A stretch of DNA of 64,000 bases from Cladophialophora immunda (lineage: Eukaryota > Ascomycota > Eurotiomycetes > Chaetothyriales > Herpotrichiellaceae), in the NCBI RefSeq assembly GCF_000835495.1, contig NW_015622545.1:3550777-3614776 (forward strand). Direction: 5' to 3'. Every line of letters begins with the position of its first letter. Position 1 is the stretch's first letter. Below the pieces are notes generated by a model. That model was not told the origin of the DNA, did no database searches, and was given only the letters and a program-made list of their open reading frames with translations. The position numbers and the translations under genes are program-made. Shown piece by piece: positions 41,841 through 51,468 of the stretch.

Positions 41841-43210
41841 CGTGGCTGTAGAAAACCGATTATGCCAATGGTGTCGAGCCTCGATTCCCCAATTTCAACC
41901 ATAACCTGCGACCGATGAATCTAAACAACTCAGCGCAACAGGCACCCGGTGTTTCCAACGTATTGAGGCATCCAGCCAGGGCTACCAGGAGGGAAGAAGC
42001 TGGCGGTTCGGCGGATTTTTTGCTGTGCTCCCTCACTGGGCAGGTCTGGATATGCAGAGTTTCGTGTATACGATTCAGCGAAGGGAGAGATCAACAAGTA
42101 TACATACGAACGCCGAGTAACTAAACAGACGTGCCGGCAAGCCATGACTCCCGAGAATGAAATTGGCCGAGTGTGAAACTGGTCGTGTGTTTGGTTTGGG
42201 GAGTGGGGGAGACGGGAGAGAAGGGGGATAGGGGGGCACGGTAAAGTTGTCTGGCTAAAGGCTGTGGGAGGAGAGATAACCGTATCTTATCTTGTCATTT
42301 CAACACTTCCTCCATCGCCGGGAGCCGATGTCCAGTCTAACGTGGCCGAACGAGGAAAACGGGCTCGAGGCAAGAGAACAACAGCCTTGCCCCAGGTTGG
42401 GTTGATTGCTGCAAATTCGACCCGCGGCACTCCACTGCCCTTTAGCGAAGGATCGACAAGGCTATGTAGCTTCGAGAAAGGCTATGGTTCTTTAGCTTCC
42501 GAGAGCGCTGATCGACACACAGATGCAGGGACAAGGAAGCCTACGATTCTTTAGCTTCCGATGTTTTCTCCGGGTTGATAACTCCACAGTTTCGGATTTC
42601 CCCTTACGGGAATACACAATGCTCGTCGACGAGCGCGTCAAATCGCGCTATTCTTCAAAGCGGCTTGGTCCAGAGATCGTGAACAGGACCCCAGTTTCAC
42701 TTGTACTTTTGCTATTGGCTCCCTTGAGTGTATGCTTTGGATGATTGCTGGACCTGTCGAGGTTTAGCTCGCTGGCTGCTCAAGGAGCTTCTCAGGAGTC
42801 ATGCTTCAGTTGAGACCCTCTGCTCAATCCATCTAGTCATTTTTGCTCGAGCAGTGTTTGATTGCATCCCAATGGCATGAAGCGAAGGAACCTCCCTCTT
42901 TCATGTCAATGCCTGTGAAACCTGATGGGTCTCCAACGAGTACATGGCCACGAACCAAAATGTCTCGGTGGAAATTAGCACTCGTTCACCTCATATACCG
43001 AGGCTCTGGCTGTTTGTCGCCTGTCGAGAGGGTGCTGTACTTTAGACCGGGCGCTTCTTTTCCTGTCTCTCTGGGACGAGTGCAAGATCCTGACGATGTC
43101 TTCGAACCTATACAACATACCAGGGACGGAACCCTTCTCAATAAGTCTGAGTCGCCATCCCCGGGGCCTTTTCGACACAGGTAAGTCTATATATCCGATG
43201 CCGAGTCAAG
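41841..43210. promoter_or_regulatory. Bidirectional promoter, Stealth enzyme / nucleotide-sugar transporter
   Basis: This is a 1.37-kb divergent gap. It holds a G-rich tract (42190-42240) with AGGGG words and a short direct repeat TTCTTTAGCTTCCGA at about 42489 and 42547. No gene is supported. Confidence 0.4.
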
Positions 43211-44323
43211 ATGGAAGGAGGAGCTAATGTGTACTCGCCAGCCAAGACGGATATGGATCAACATTATTTGGAAAAGCAACCCTTGACTGAAGGATCTCCC
43301 AACAAACCGCGGATTCCTCGATGGGCGCTGAGCGATTCGAAGACGCTCTTCAGCATCAGCATCAGCGAGAAGACTGCCGTCAACGTTCTCTGCGTCGTGC
43401 TCAACACCCTATCGACGGTGTCCATCGTTTTTGCGAACAAGATGTAAGGTTGTTGCGGGCTATCGAGAGCCTCGCGCCCGGGGATCTGAGGGAAGTGCTA
43501 ACTCTGCTGTCTAATCACCAGTGTCTTTACCGATCCTCAATTTCGAAAGTTCCAGATCGGGACCGCAGCATGGCACTTTACGGCGACCTCTGTGTTGTTG
43601 TATATCGCGACCTTGAAGCCGTTCAGCTTCTTCAAGCCTGTCCGGTTGGCGGTGCGGGATGTCTTGCCCCTCTCGACCCTCTTCCTCGGGTTCCTGGTCC
43701 TGGGGAACCTGTCCCTCGCCCTCAACACCGTCTCCTTCTACCAACTGGCCAAGATCATGACCACGCCGACGGTTGTGGCGATCAACTTCCTGCTCTTCCG
43801 GAAGTGCCTCGCGCGTCCGTTGTTGTTGGCCATTATGGTTTCCTGCCTGGGCGTCGCCATGACCAATATCGCGATGGTCTCGTCGAACCCGATCGGCACT
43901 TGCGTCGCCATCGCCGCCTTCGTCACCACGGCATTCTACCAGATCTGGATCGGCAAGAAGGTGCAAGAACTCGACGTGAGCGCCCCGGCGCTCCTGCTGA
44001 ACCAGGCTCCCATTTCCGTGGCCATGCTCCTTTGCCTGCTCCCTTTCACGGACACCATTCCCGACTTCCGGGCGGTCGATCCTAAGATTATGGCCACCTT
44101 CCTCCTCTCGGGTATCCTCGCCGCCGGACTCAACCTGAGCCAGTTCTTGATCATCGGACGCCTCTCGGCCATTGCATTCAACGTGGTGTCCAACGCGAAG
44201 AACGTCATCATCATTTCCCTGGGCTGGTACATGGCCGGCCAGTCCCCGTCCTTGAAGGACATCGTAGGCGTCATGCTGGCCCTCGGCGGAGCAGGTGCGT
44301 ACTCGTGGTTGCAACGAAGGTGA
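43211..44323 (+). CDS. Nucleotide-sugar / triose-phosphate transporter family protein
   Basis: Exons 43211-43443 and 43522-44323 encode 344 residues across a 78-nt intron (GTAAGG...ACCAG, joining VFANK to IVFTDPQF). The protein is polytopic with about ten hydrophobic segments. It has the TPT/SLC35 pattern: an early VSIVFANKIVF segment, the paired SLALNTVSFYQLAKIMTTP motif, and late AFNVVSNAKNVIIISLGW. Family members exchange nucleotide sugars for nucleoside monophosphates across Golgi or ER membranes. It looks closest to the SLC35E3/UDP-sugar branch, but the substrate is not certain. Placement between a Stealth enzyme and glycosyltransferases suggests it feeds donor sugar to them in the Golgi. 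Confidence 0.85.
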
Positions 44324-44890
44324 TGTTTTGAATTGTGTGGGGACCACGAGAGGAACCGTTTGAATGCTTGATTTCCTCTATCCAGAGAGCGATCCGCTCT
44401 CGTCTAGCTGAGGGTACGGAGGTGGTAAGGGCCTATGGGCTGCCCTTCCACGAGACTGGTGCAGGGGAGCCAGGAGTGCCACATATTAACTTCAACGGAG
44501 AGCAGTTTGTGCGGATGACATCAAAACGTAAGCCCATGACACGATGAGGTACTCTAGACACCGAAAGGGCTGGTTCAAGTTATAATTTTTATCCTTTGTA
44601 ATATCTCTGTGAAGGATTCAGAAGTAGTTTTAGCGCAGGAAATTTGACGATGAGATACTTGCTCGAGCTTCTTAACAGATGGTTTTACCCTGAAAGGTGC
44701 ATACTTAGACAAGATGGTCAAATTGGGAATTTTATTAGTCCAAGATTGAAGAATTGGACCTTGAAAGGGCCGCATTAAAGTCGCACTAAGGCCGTATCTA
44801 CGCTGAGCCAGAATCCGTAAACCATTCCCCCGAAGAGAAGCAAGAGTCCTGAAACGCCTTGGAACCGGGTGAGTCTTTTCACTCCCACAT
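44324..44890. other. Convergent intergenic region, no gene seen
   Basis: This 567-bp stretch lies between the 3' ends of the transporter (+) and the GT34 gene (-). The 116-codon minus frame at 44575-44925 overlaps the GT34 last exon in another frame and has no domain. Confidence 0.4.
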
Positions 44891-46190
44891 TTAACGCTCA
44901 GTATAGACTTCTCCCTCAACCACATTCCCCTTCGGCTGGCTCCTCTGCTTGCTGTAATTCTCCCAAAAGGACGAGATTTCCGCCAGCAGCTCGGGCAGCT
45001 GGTCGACCTCCTTGACCCACTCGGACTCGTCCCTTTCGTAGGCTTCTACGAACGAGGTGATCCTCTGGACCTTGGTGGCCCCCGACCCCGCGAAATGCAG
45101 CAGAAGATCTGGAAGAATTTGTCAGCAATCAAAACTTCGAGAAACCAATTCGTCCTGAGGGCCATTTTCGCTTACCGCCCGGCTTCACGCCGTTGGGGGG
45201 CTGCTTCTTTCTCGGAAGAGCCACTCCGTGGTCGTCCCGCGCCCCCATGTACGCGTTCAACCAGCGCTGCGGGATCTCGGCGTAGCCGTCGAGATACGTC
45301 GTGCCGTCCCAAGGCCGATATATTCCTCCCTCGTGCACGACATGCTCGATGGCCGATTGCTCCGAGTAGCGCAGGTCCACGGTCGGTCGGAAAGTCTCGA
45401 CGCTGAGTGATGATGCCAGCAGGTGGACGGAATAGTCGTTGATCCTGAGTAGAAAGGCGCCGTCGTTGAGTCCATTGTGGTCGTTCCCGCAGAGGAAGTG
45501 GACCCCCTGCACTTCGGGCGGCGGCAGGTAGATTTCCAGCGGGATCTTGGGGTTGAGGAGAAACGTGTCGGCGTCGAACCAGAATAACCACTCCAGCCTC
45601 TCTTCGGGCGGTTTCGCCAGCTCGTTGAGCACCACGGCCAGGATCCAGGCCGGTTTGGTCCACAGACGTCCCAGCATCTTCTGGCGTAAGACGTACATGG
45701 GATAGCCGTGCATGTCGGCATGAATCCCATGGGATTCTAGAGCTCGCTCGTATGCCTCGTCGGGAGCATCCCCGTATAGCATGGTGATTTTGGCAATCTT
45801 GGGCTGCGGCTCGTCGTCCTCGTCATTGTTGCTGCTATTGTCGTCGTTGCTATTGTTGCTGTTGCCGTCGTTGTTATTGTTGCTGTCGTCGTCGTCGTCG
45901 TCATACGTGTCGGTAAAGGCAGTGTCAGTAAAGACAGTGTCGGTAAAGGTAGTGTCGAGCTCATCATCCGGGCCAGTCATTTCTCCGTCTAGCTCTATAA
46001 TGCCTTTGTCGTCCTGGATTACTGCAGCTTGTTCGACGATCTGTCTGGAGTACGTCCGGAAGGCAGATAAGTCTGTCCATGGCGATTCCGAGCCGGTTTG
46101 ACCCAGCTGTGACAGACACAGTTGAAGGACGATGAATCCCAACAACGTCGCCAGAGCGAGTTGGTACTTCTTCGCCATGTAGGCTTTCAT
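44891..46190 (-). CDS. GT34 alpha-mannosyl/galactosyltransferase (Mnn10/Gma12-like)
   Basis: Exons 45176-46190 and 44891-45108 encode 410 residues. Family GT34 includes yeast Mnn10/Mnn11 (alpha-1,6-mannan backbone) and fission yeast Gma12 (alpha-1,2-galactosyltransferase), both Golgi enzymes. Seen: a signal anchor at about 9-28; a low-complexity stem with three TFTDT/VFTDT/AFTDT units and an Asp/Asn/Ser run (residues 80-125); the metal-binding DxD in WLFWFDADTFL (206-208); FLCGNDHNGLNDGAFLLR; and, after the 67-nt intron, the family HFAG motif (LLLHFAGSG, from about 340) followed by a helical tail. The frame reading through the intron ends falsely at 45129. Start M1 or M5 are both possible. 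The GT25 gene starts divergently 1.35 kb upstream. Confidence 0.88.
45840..45955 (-). repeat. Coding low-complexity repeats in the GT34 stem
   Basis: Trinucleotide runs (GTC, GTT and ATT on the plus strand) encode an Asp/Asn/Ser tract. Next to it, three FTDT units come from a near-15/18-bp repeat at about 45908-45955. These lie in the lumenal stem, outside the catalytic domain. Confidence 0.6.
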
Positions 46191-47539
46191 AAACTCGTAG
46201 AGCGGAAGATCACGATAGTGCTAAAAGCTTCAAAGGTAGGATGGTCGACAAAAATCGGGCCTGCCTATCGTAGAGGCGGGAAGCTCGCACAATAAGTTGC
46301 CAAGTCCAAAGGGCAGTTCGATCCTCGATTCCTCCATGGTTAAAGGAGGAACGACTGATTTGGACGCGACACGCACCCAAGGCTCCATGTGGCACAACCT
46401 TCTCATCGCAGGCGCTTCCAAGCTTCGTCTGTCTAAATTGGCGAATGCTCTCAGATCAGCCCACGCAACAGAAAGAGGATATGATCGGGTGGCCTCCACC
46501 GTGAATGGGAGCATTGAGTGGCCTGTTCATACAGAGACTGGGTTACTTTAAGAAGCTTAAGAGATCACAGGGGTGAGAGGCTTGACACAGATGATGCAGT
46601 CTACAGAGCACCGCCCCGGGAGTCATGACAAAAGACCAAAAATGAAATGCAGGTCGTTGGGGTTGCGCAAACTCGATTGCACAGGCTCCTTTCTCGACGG
46701 GAGTCGCCATAAAGAGCATCTCAACCTGTTGTAATGACAGTCGATCGCTACGGCCAGACAAGATTCCACATAGTCGCCGGGTCTTTCGGCCTGGGATGAG
46801 GTCGGCGGATGGAGGCGTGAGCCGATGATAGCGAAAGTGTATTCCGCCCTGGTCTTCCTCTTATGGTTACATCATCCGTCTCCACTTCTATAAATGCCCA
46901 GGACGCCTTAGAGTTAGGGTTATCCCCTCCGTGCCCCTCGAAGCTGATCGCCAGCCACCTTGCGCAATCGAGACATTGGCCTCCCTTTCCCCTGCAGTCC
47001 TAGCCTCGTGGGTGTCCAACAGTCCATACCGGCCAGAGTTCAATAATCCCAGCCCTCCGGATCATCAAACAGATCATCGTCCCAGCCCAATCTCCGGAGG
47101 GGTGGCATGACTCGGTGAACGTACCATGCATACCCCTCCCATGTGCCCCTGGGACATTTCCTGGAGAGCTTGGCTGTGCCTAGACGCACACAATGAGGTG
47201 CGGACCGGTGGACATGCGACTGGCGCTAAGCCTGTCTCGCGGCATGCTTGTATACATCAGACTGAGAAGGGGGGTGGGGGTCTGCTGTTCGTTGGCAGGC
47301 TGTTCGTCCGCACAACCCTTACTGGCGCTGCCGAACCCAATCGGCTTTTATTCGATTATCAGGGGGTCGTTGCTTGATTGCTCAGGTACGCGGAATCAAT
47401 TTCCTCGGACTTGATATGATCTTGGCTCTGCTTCGTTTAGGTCTCGCCCGGGGCCATTGTCTTCTGCGTGCTGTGCCCAACGTTTCTTTGTTGTGCATCT
47501 CAGTCCACTGTGCTTTGTTGCCCTCCCAATCCTCCGTCG
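46191..47539. promoter_or_regulatory. Bidirectional promoter, GT34 / GT25-like
   Basis: This is a 1.35-kb divergent gap. It contains a TATA-like ctataaatg at about 46888 and at least five CCCCT words between 46920 and 47155, with AGGGG near 47268 and 47360. These match the stress-response element core (STRE) of Msn2/4-type factors, but the word is short. A single ttagggtt at 46913 is not a telomere array. No gene is supported. Confidence 0.4.
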
Positions 47540-48850
47540 ATGGCTGATAAAATTGGTTCAGGTGGCCGTCTTCCGGTTTGGGAACACACATCGTCACAGG
47601 CCCAAGAGGCTCCGTCGTTGCTGGTACTCATCTTGAGCACGGGCAGGCGCAAGGTTCTGGTACGCACAATCTTATGTGCCGCCCTATTGATCTTGCTCTT
47701 GCGGCATTCTGGGTCGCATTCTGTAGTGACCCGGTATGCACGTGGACGCAATAACATCGACCACATCTACAACACCACCTTGGGATTCCAGAGAGTCTTC
47801 GCCATCAATCTCCCCGAGCGGACGGACAAGAGGGACCTGAACTCCCTCGCCGCCTCGTTCGCGGGCTTCGACGTTGACTATATTCCTGGCGTCAAAGTGG
47901 AAGATGTCGTTGAGAAAGCGGCGCCGTCGGTACGCAACAAGTCTCTGTTATCTCCGCCATGTATCGCGAATCGAGACAAGCTGACCTTTGATCATCAGAA
48001 TTGGGACTATAATACGCAGACGCCAGGCGCGCTGGGATGCTGGAGAGCTCACATGAACGTTCTCCAGAAGATCGTTGCCGAGCGGATCCAGAGCGCCCTG
48101 ATCATCGAAGACGATGCAGACTGGTCTCCATTCATCAAGGACCAACTGTCCGAGCTGGCAGCCGGGGCACGTGCGCTGCAGAAGTCGTCAGATTCAACAC
48201 TGTCACCGTACGGCCATGATTGGGACTTGCTCTGGCTGGGCCACAACCGGATTGGGCCGACCGACGAGGAACAGAACGTCTGGATCATTGATCACGACTT
48301 CACCGTGCCCCCTCTGCACCGCCGCAACTCCCGGTGGCGACAGTCACACATTCCCGACGACGCGCTACGCAATGACACTCGACTGTTCTTCAAAGCATAT
48401 GCTGGTATGTGCCTCTATGGATATGCAGTCACTTACGAAGGGGCGCGCAAGATGTTGACGTCCATGTCGGTCCAACCACGCAACCAGCCGGTGGACCAGA
48501 GCGTGTCGGACATGTGCCGTGGCAAAATGGCCAAGGGGTTCGAATGCTACGGCGTCTGGCCACCCCTGATATCGACCCATCGCTCAGCAGGATACAAGTC
48601 TCAGGACTCGGACATCAACGTCAACGCGAGGAGTGGCTGGCACCAGGAATATACCTTCGACATCCCCTTCAGCACCATGATCAACATCCCCAGGCTGGCC
48701 GATGGTGCTACCTCCGTCTTGTCACAGTGGCCCGAGACGGACATTCAGGAAGCTACGCTGAACCTGGACATTCGACGTCCACCCCATGGGTATCTGAAGA
48801 GCATCAACTTTCGGGCTCTTCCGAGACGAGATCATTCGACCAAGATATAA
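47540..48850 (+). CDS. GT25-family-like glycosyltransferase
   Basis: This is a 436-residue single-exon protein. The start is the ATG at 47540; the frame runs on upstream without coding character. A single signal anchor at about 39-55 makes it type II, probably Golgi. The catalytic domain reads as GT25, the LPS beta-1,4-galactosyltransferase/collagen galactosyltransferase family. It shows FAINLPERTDKRDL (~88-101), GALGCWRAHMNVLQKIV (~163-179) and the acidic metal site SALIIEDDADW (EDD at 190-192). A later FKAYAGMCLYGYAVTYEGARKML block is also typical of the family. Fungal GT25-like proteins are little studied. Its divergent pairing with GT34 supports a role in the same glycan. Donor sugar unknown. 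Confidence 0.85.
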   Translation: MADKIGSGGRLPVWEHTSSQAQEAPSLLVLILSTGRRKVLVRTILCAALLILLLRHSGSHSVVTRYARGRNNIDHIYNTTLGFQRVFAINLPERTDKRDLNSLAASFAGFDVDYIPGVKVEDVVEKAAPSVRNKSLLSPPCIANRDKLTFDHQNWDYNTQTPGALGCWRAHMNVLQKIVAERIQSALIIEDDADWSPFIKDQLSELAAGARALQKSSDSTLSPYGHDWDLLWLGHNRIGPTDEEQNVWIIDHDFTVPPLHRRNSRWRQSHIPDDALRNDTRLFFKAYAGMCLYGYAVTYEGARKMLTSMSVQPRNQPVDQSVSDMCRGKMAKGFECYGVWPPLISTHRSAGYKSQDSDINVNARSGWHQEYTFDIPFSTMINIPRLADGATSVLSQWPETDIQEATLNLDIRRPPHGYLKSINFRALPRRDHSTKI

Positions 48851-50473
48851 GATCCCTCGTTCTGTGGGAAAAGCCCTCAGCTGTTTTGAAGCCACCCAGC
48901 TTGCACAACCTTGTCCAGTATTGGTACGTCCCGCGGCGTCGGGGATGCTGGTACAACGAAACTCTTTCGTGAGGATTCTGGCAGACTAGAATCATCGCCT
49001 GCTGTATTTTTAGCTCCATATGTTTTTCATAATTAGACATGCATTGGGAGAAGAGATGAGAGCGCTTGTTTGACAAAGTCTAATGCTAGAACCTCGTACG
49101 CCATGTCCTACTGAGGCTGAATATATGAGTAGCCAAGCAGAGGTCAAATTGGCCTTATCATCGGTGTGTTCCTCGTTGGGATCTGTTTTCTCGGTCGGTG
49201 CCAGGAAGACAACACAGACGTCCTTGGATCCCGGATGTTGCAAGGTCCGTTGTGGAACAGCCACCCCATGAGAGGAAGCAGGGCTGGAAAGGAGTGGTGG
49301 TTAAGAGCACGGGTGATGTGATTTACGTACTGGTTCGCGATGTCGCTCCACAGCAAAGTAAAAGACACTGCCGAGCACGACGCCGACAAACACGAAATCC
49401 CGTGACCACATGCCCTCTTTGACGTGAAGCCATGGCCGCCGTGATCGGTGTTGACCCATCAATCAGCACCAGAAATAGCAGAGAGTGGTCCTAGAACGAG
49501 GTCGAGACTCGAGAGTCAGTCGTCCAAGATAAGAAATAGCCACCGCGACTAGATATCGGTAGGTCAGATCCGTGATTGCGTGCGTGACCTCGCTTGTTGG
49601 CACCCCTTGGAGTGGGTTTGACCCTGAGTCTAGATTTAGCTCCATCTTGGTTGTGGTAGAGAGAGGGAGTAGGGGGGGGGAGGGGAAGGAGTGCGACGAA
49701 CCACTAGGGGTTTGTGGCTAACACCCCTAGTCGCGGCCTTAGTGTGTTTATCCCCCACATTTGGACCTGGACAGTGACGTTTAAGGCTGTTGGTGCCAAA
49801 ACCAAAATCTAACTTCCCAATAAGTTTCCCTCGACCAATGCGGCTCGACGCGACATCGCAACTCTGTTTCTCAACCAGCCTCGTCGCGCAAAGGCGTCGA
49901 GCCTTACTCCCAGCCATGGTAAACACAGCAGTCAGAATGGCCACAGTTCCAAGTCCGAGGCCGCCGAAGTCGCCGAAGTCGCCCTCACTTTCAATAATTC
50001 CTTTCGGTGGCTAGCAACTATCAATACTTCCACGATGAGTCGAGGACAGTCGCAAGAATGGGTCGGGGAGGAGTGGCAATTGTTTGCCCAGAGAGCCCAG
50101 CATTTGGCGGACGACCAAGTCCATGAGGCTGAAGTTGTTGTCATGGGGCTTCACGCGTCATCTGCCACCAGAAATGTGAAAGCAGCCTCAACAGTACTCC
50201 GTGAAAACCCCGTCCAAGACTTGAGATGTTGAGATTTAATTACATTGCTAAACATTAAAAGTAACTCTAAGTACATATGTAACCGCTCTGGTAGGAGCTT
50301 TTGTGAAATGCTCAAAAAGAGTAAGAGAGGCCGTAGAGAGACTGTTGTGCCTGGGCAGTCGATAGTGCCAAAGCCAGGATGTCGCCCTCTCCAGTTCCAC
50401 AAGTCGAATCGGAAGGTAAGAAGAATCATCAAGGTCGTGGAAGGAAATGATCTCGCGCCACCAGAAAACCCCT
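48851..50473. other. Convergent intergenic, 1.6 kb, no gene seen
   Basis: This stretch lies between the 3' ends of the GT25-like gene (+) and the secreted RGG-tail gene (-). Short frames (up to about 100 codons) overlap on both strands and have no recognised domain. A G-rich run at 49671-49690 is low-complexity sequence. Confidence 0.4.
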
Positions 50474-51468
50474 TTACTCCACAATTTCGCCGTCCATGTC
50501 GAATTCGAATGAGCGCTTCACAAGTCGGCCGGGCCCGTCGTTGTCGCTCGATGGATCAGGTCTTTGCGGTCGAGTAGCTGTCGGATTGAAACCACTTCCC
50601 CTGCCGCCTCTGCCGGCACCTCCACGACCTCCAGCACCACCACGACCTCCAGCACCACCACGGCCTCCGGCACCAGCACCTCCACGACCACCGGCACCGC
50701 CGCCGCCACGACCACCTCGCCCACCCGCCTGTCTAGCCTCGATCTTAGTTGCGAACCATGCTGGGACACTGCGAGGGGTGACGGTGGACGCTATGGCTGG
50801 GATCGCAGTAGATTGAGGTTGGCTGCCAGACTTGTTTTGACGCGGTGGTAGTGATCTTGGGGCGGGACCGGCACCTATTTCTGGTATTAGGACCATTTCG
50901 TTACGAAGAGGTCAGGGTCATCCGAATACTCACGTTGTCTTGGTGACAAACCAATGTCTTGACATGCGAAGGGGGGCTTTCCATGGCCCTGAAGGAAGAC
51001 CGATCCATCCTCGCTCTGGCAGAAGACTGCTTGGCTACCCTCGCCGTAAGAGAAACCTTCTCCTTGAACGTGAAGCCACCCGTCCTCGCCCTGCAAGAAG
51101 TTGTACTCTTCAGAGCTGGGATGGTCGTCGAGCTTGACCACGGCATACCCATTGCTGAAGTCCAGGTGCACGAATTGGTCGCCCACTCCAAGTTGTCCTC
51201 CCCATAGCCAGAACTTGGCAGCCTCTTCCTTGGACTCGGTGAGGTATCCGTCTCTCCCAGTGAACGAAACAAAGCTGGGCGCGGTCTTGTGGTATTTATG
51301 ATTAACCCCAAAAGACTGCAGATGGTACCAGGTGTTGGTATCACTGCCAGGCGCAAGCGCAGAACTTGCGCTTGTCGGCAGAGCGGCGGCAGTAACCCCA
51401 GAAGTGAGGTGTGACAAGACACTCATGAGGGTGACCATGAGGCCTGCGTCCAAGTTGAAGTGAACCAT
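50474..51468 (-). CDS. Secreted protein with Gly/Arg/Ala-rich (RGG-like) tail
   Basis: Exons 50934-51468 and 50474-50874 encode about 311 residues. The second exon may instead start at 50880 (acceptor six bases earlier), which keeps frame and adds two residues. ATG at 51468 gives a hydrophobic leader (MVHFNLDAGLMVTLMSVLSH), a likely signal peptide. A compact beta-rich domain follows (WYHLQSFGVNHKYHKTAP ... KFWLWGGQLGVGDQFVHL ... FACQDIGLSPRQ) with no known family to me. After the intron the tail has more than ten GGRGG/GGAG-type repeats and ends in LVKRSFEFDMDGEIVE, where KR is a possible Kex2 cleavage site. It sits within the glycosyltransferase block. A glycan-associated extracellular role is possible but unproven. 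Confidence 0.65.
50600..50740 (-). repeat. GGRGG/GGAG coding repeat
   Basis: This GC-rich tract of degenerate 9-15-bp units (cctccacgacctccagcacc-type) encodes the Gly/Arg/Ala tail of the secreted protein. It produces long Pro/Arg- and Thr/Ser-rich shadow frames on the plus strand. Confidence 0.7.

Noticed and set aside
43321..44347. 254-codon plus frame and 278-codon minus frame
   Set aside because: Both overlap the transporter gene in other frames, while the called frame has membrane segments and family motifs.
46910..46925. ttagggtt word, possible telomere-like repeat
   Set aside because: It is a single copy with no array, and genes continue on both sides.
50496..50851. Pro-rich and Thr/Ser-rich plus-strand frames
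   Set aside because: They are produced by the GC-rich RGG repeat on the other strand.
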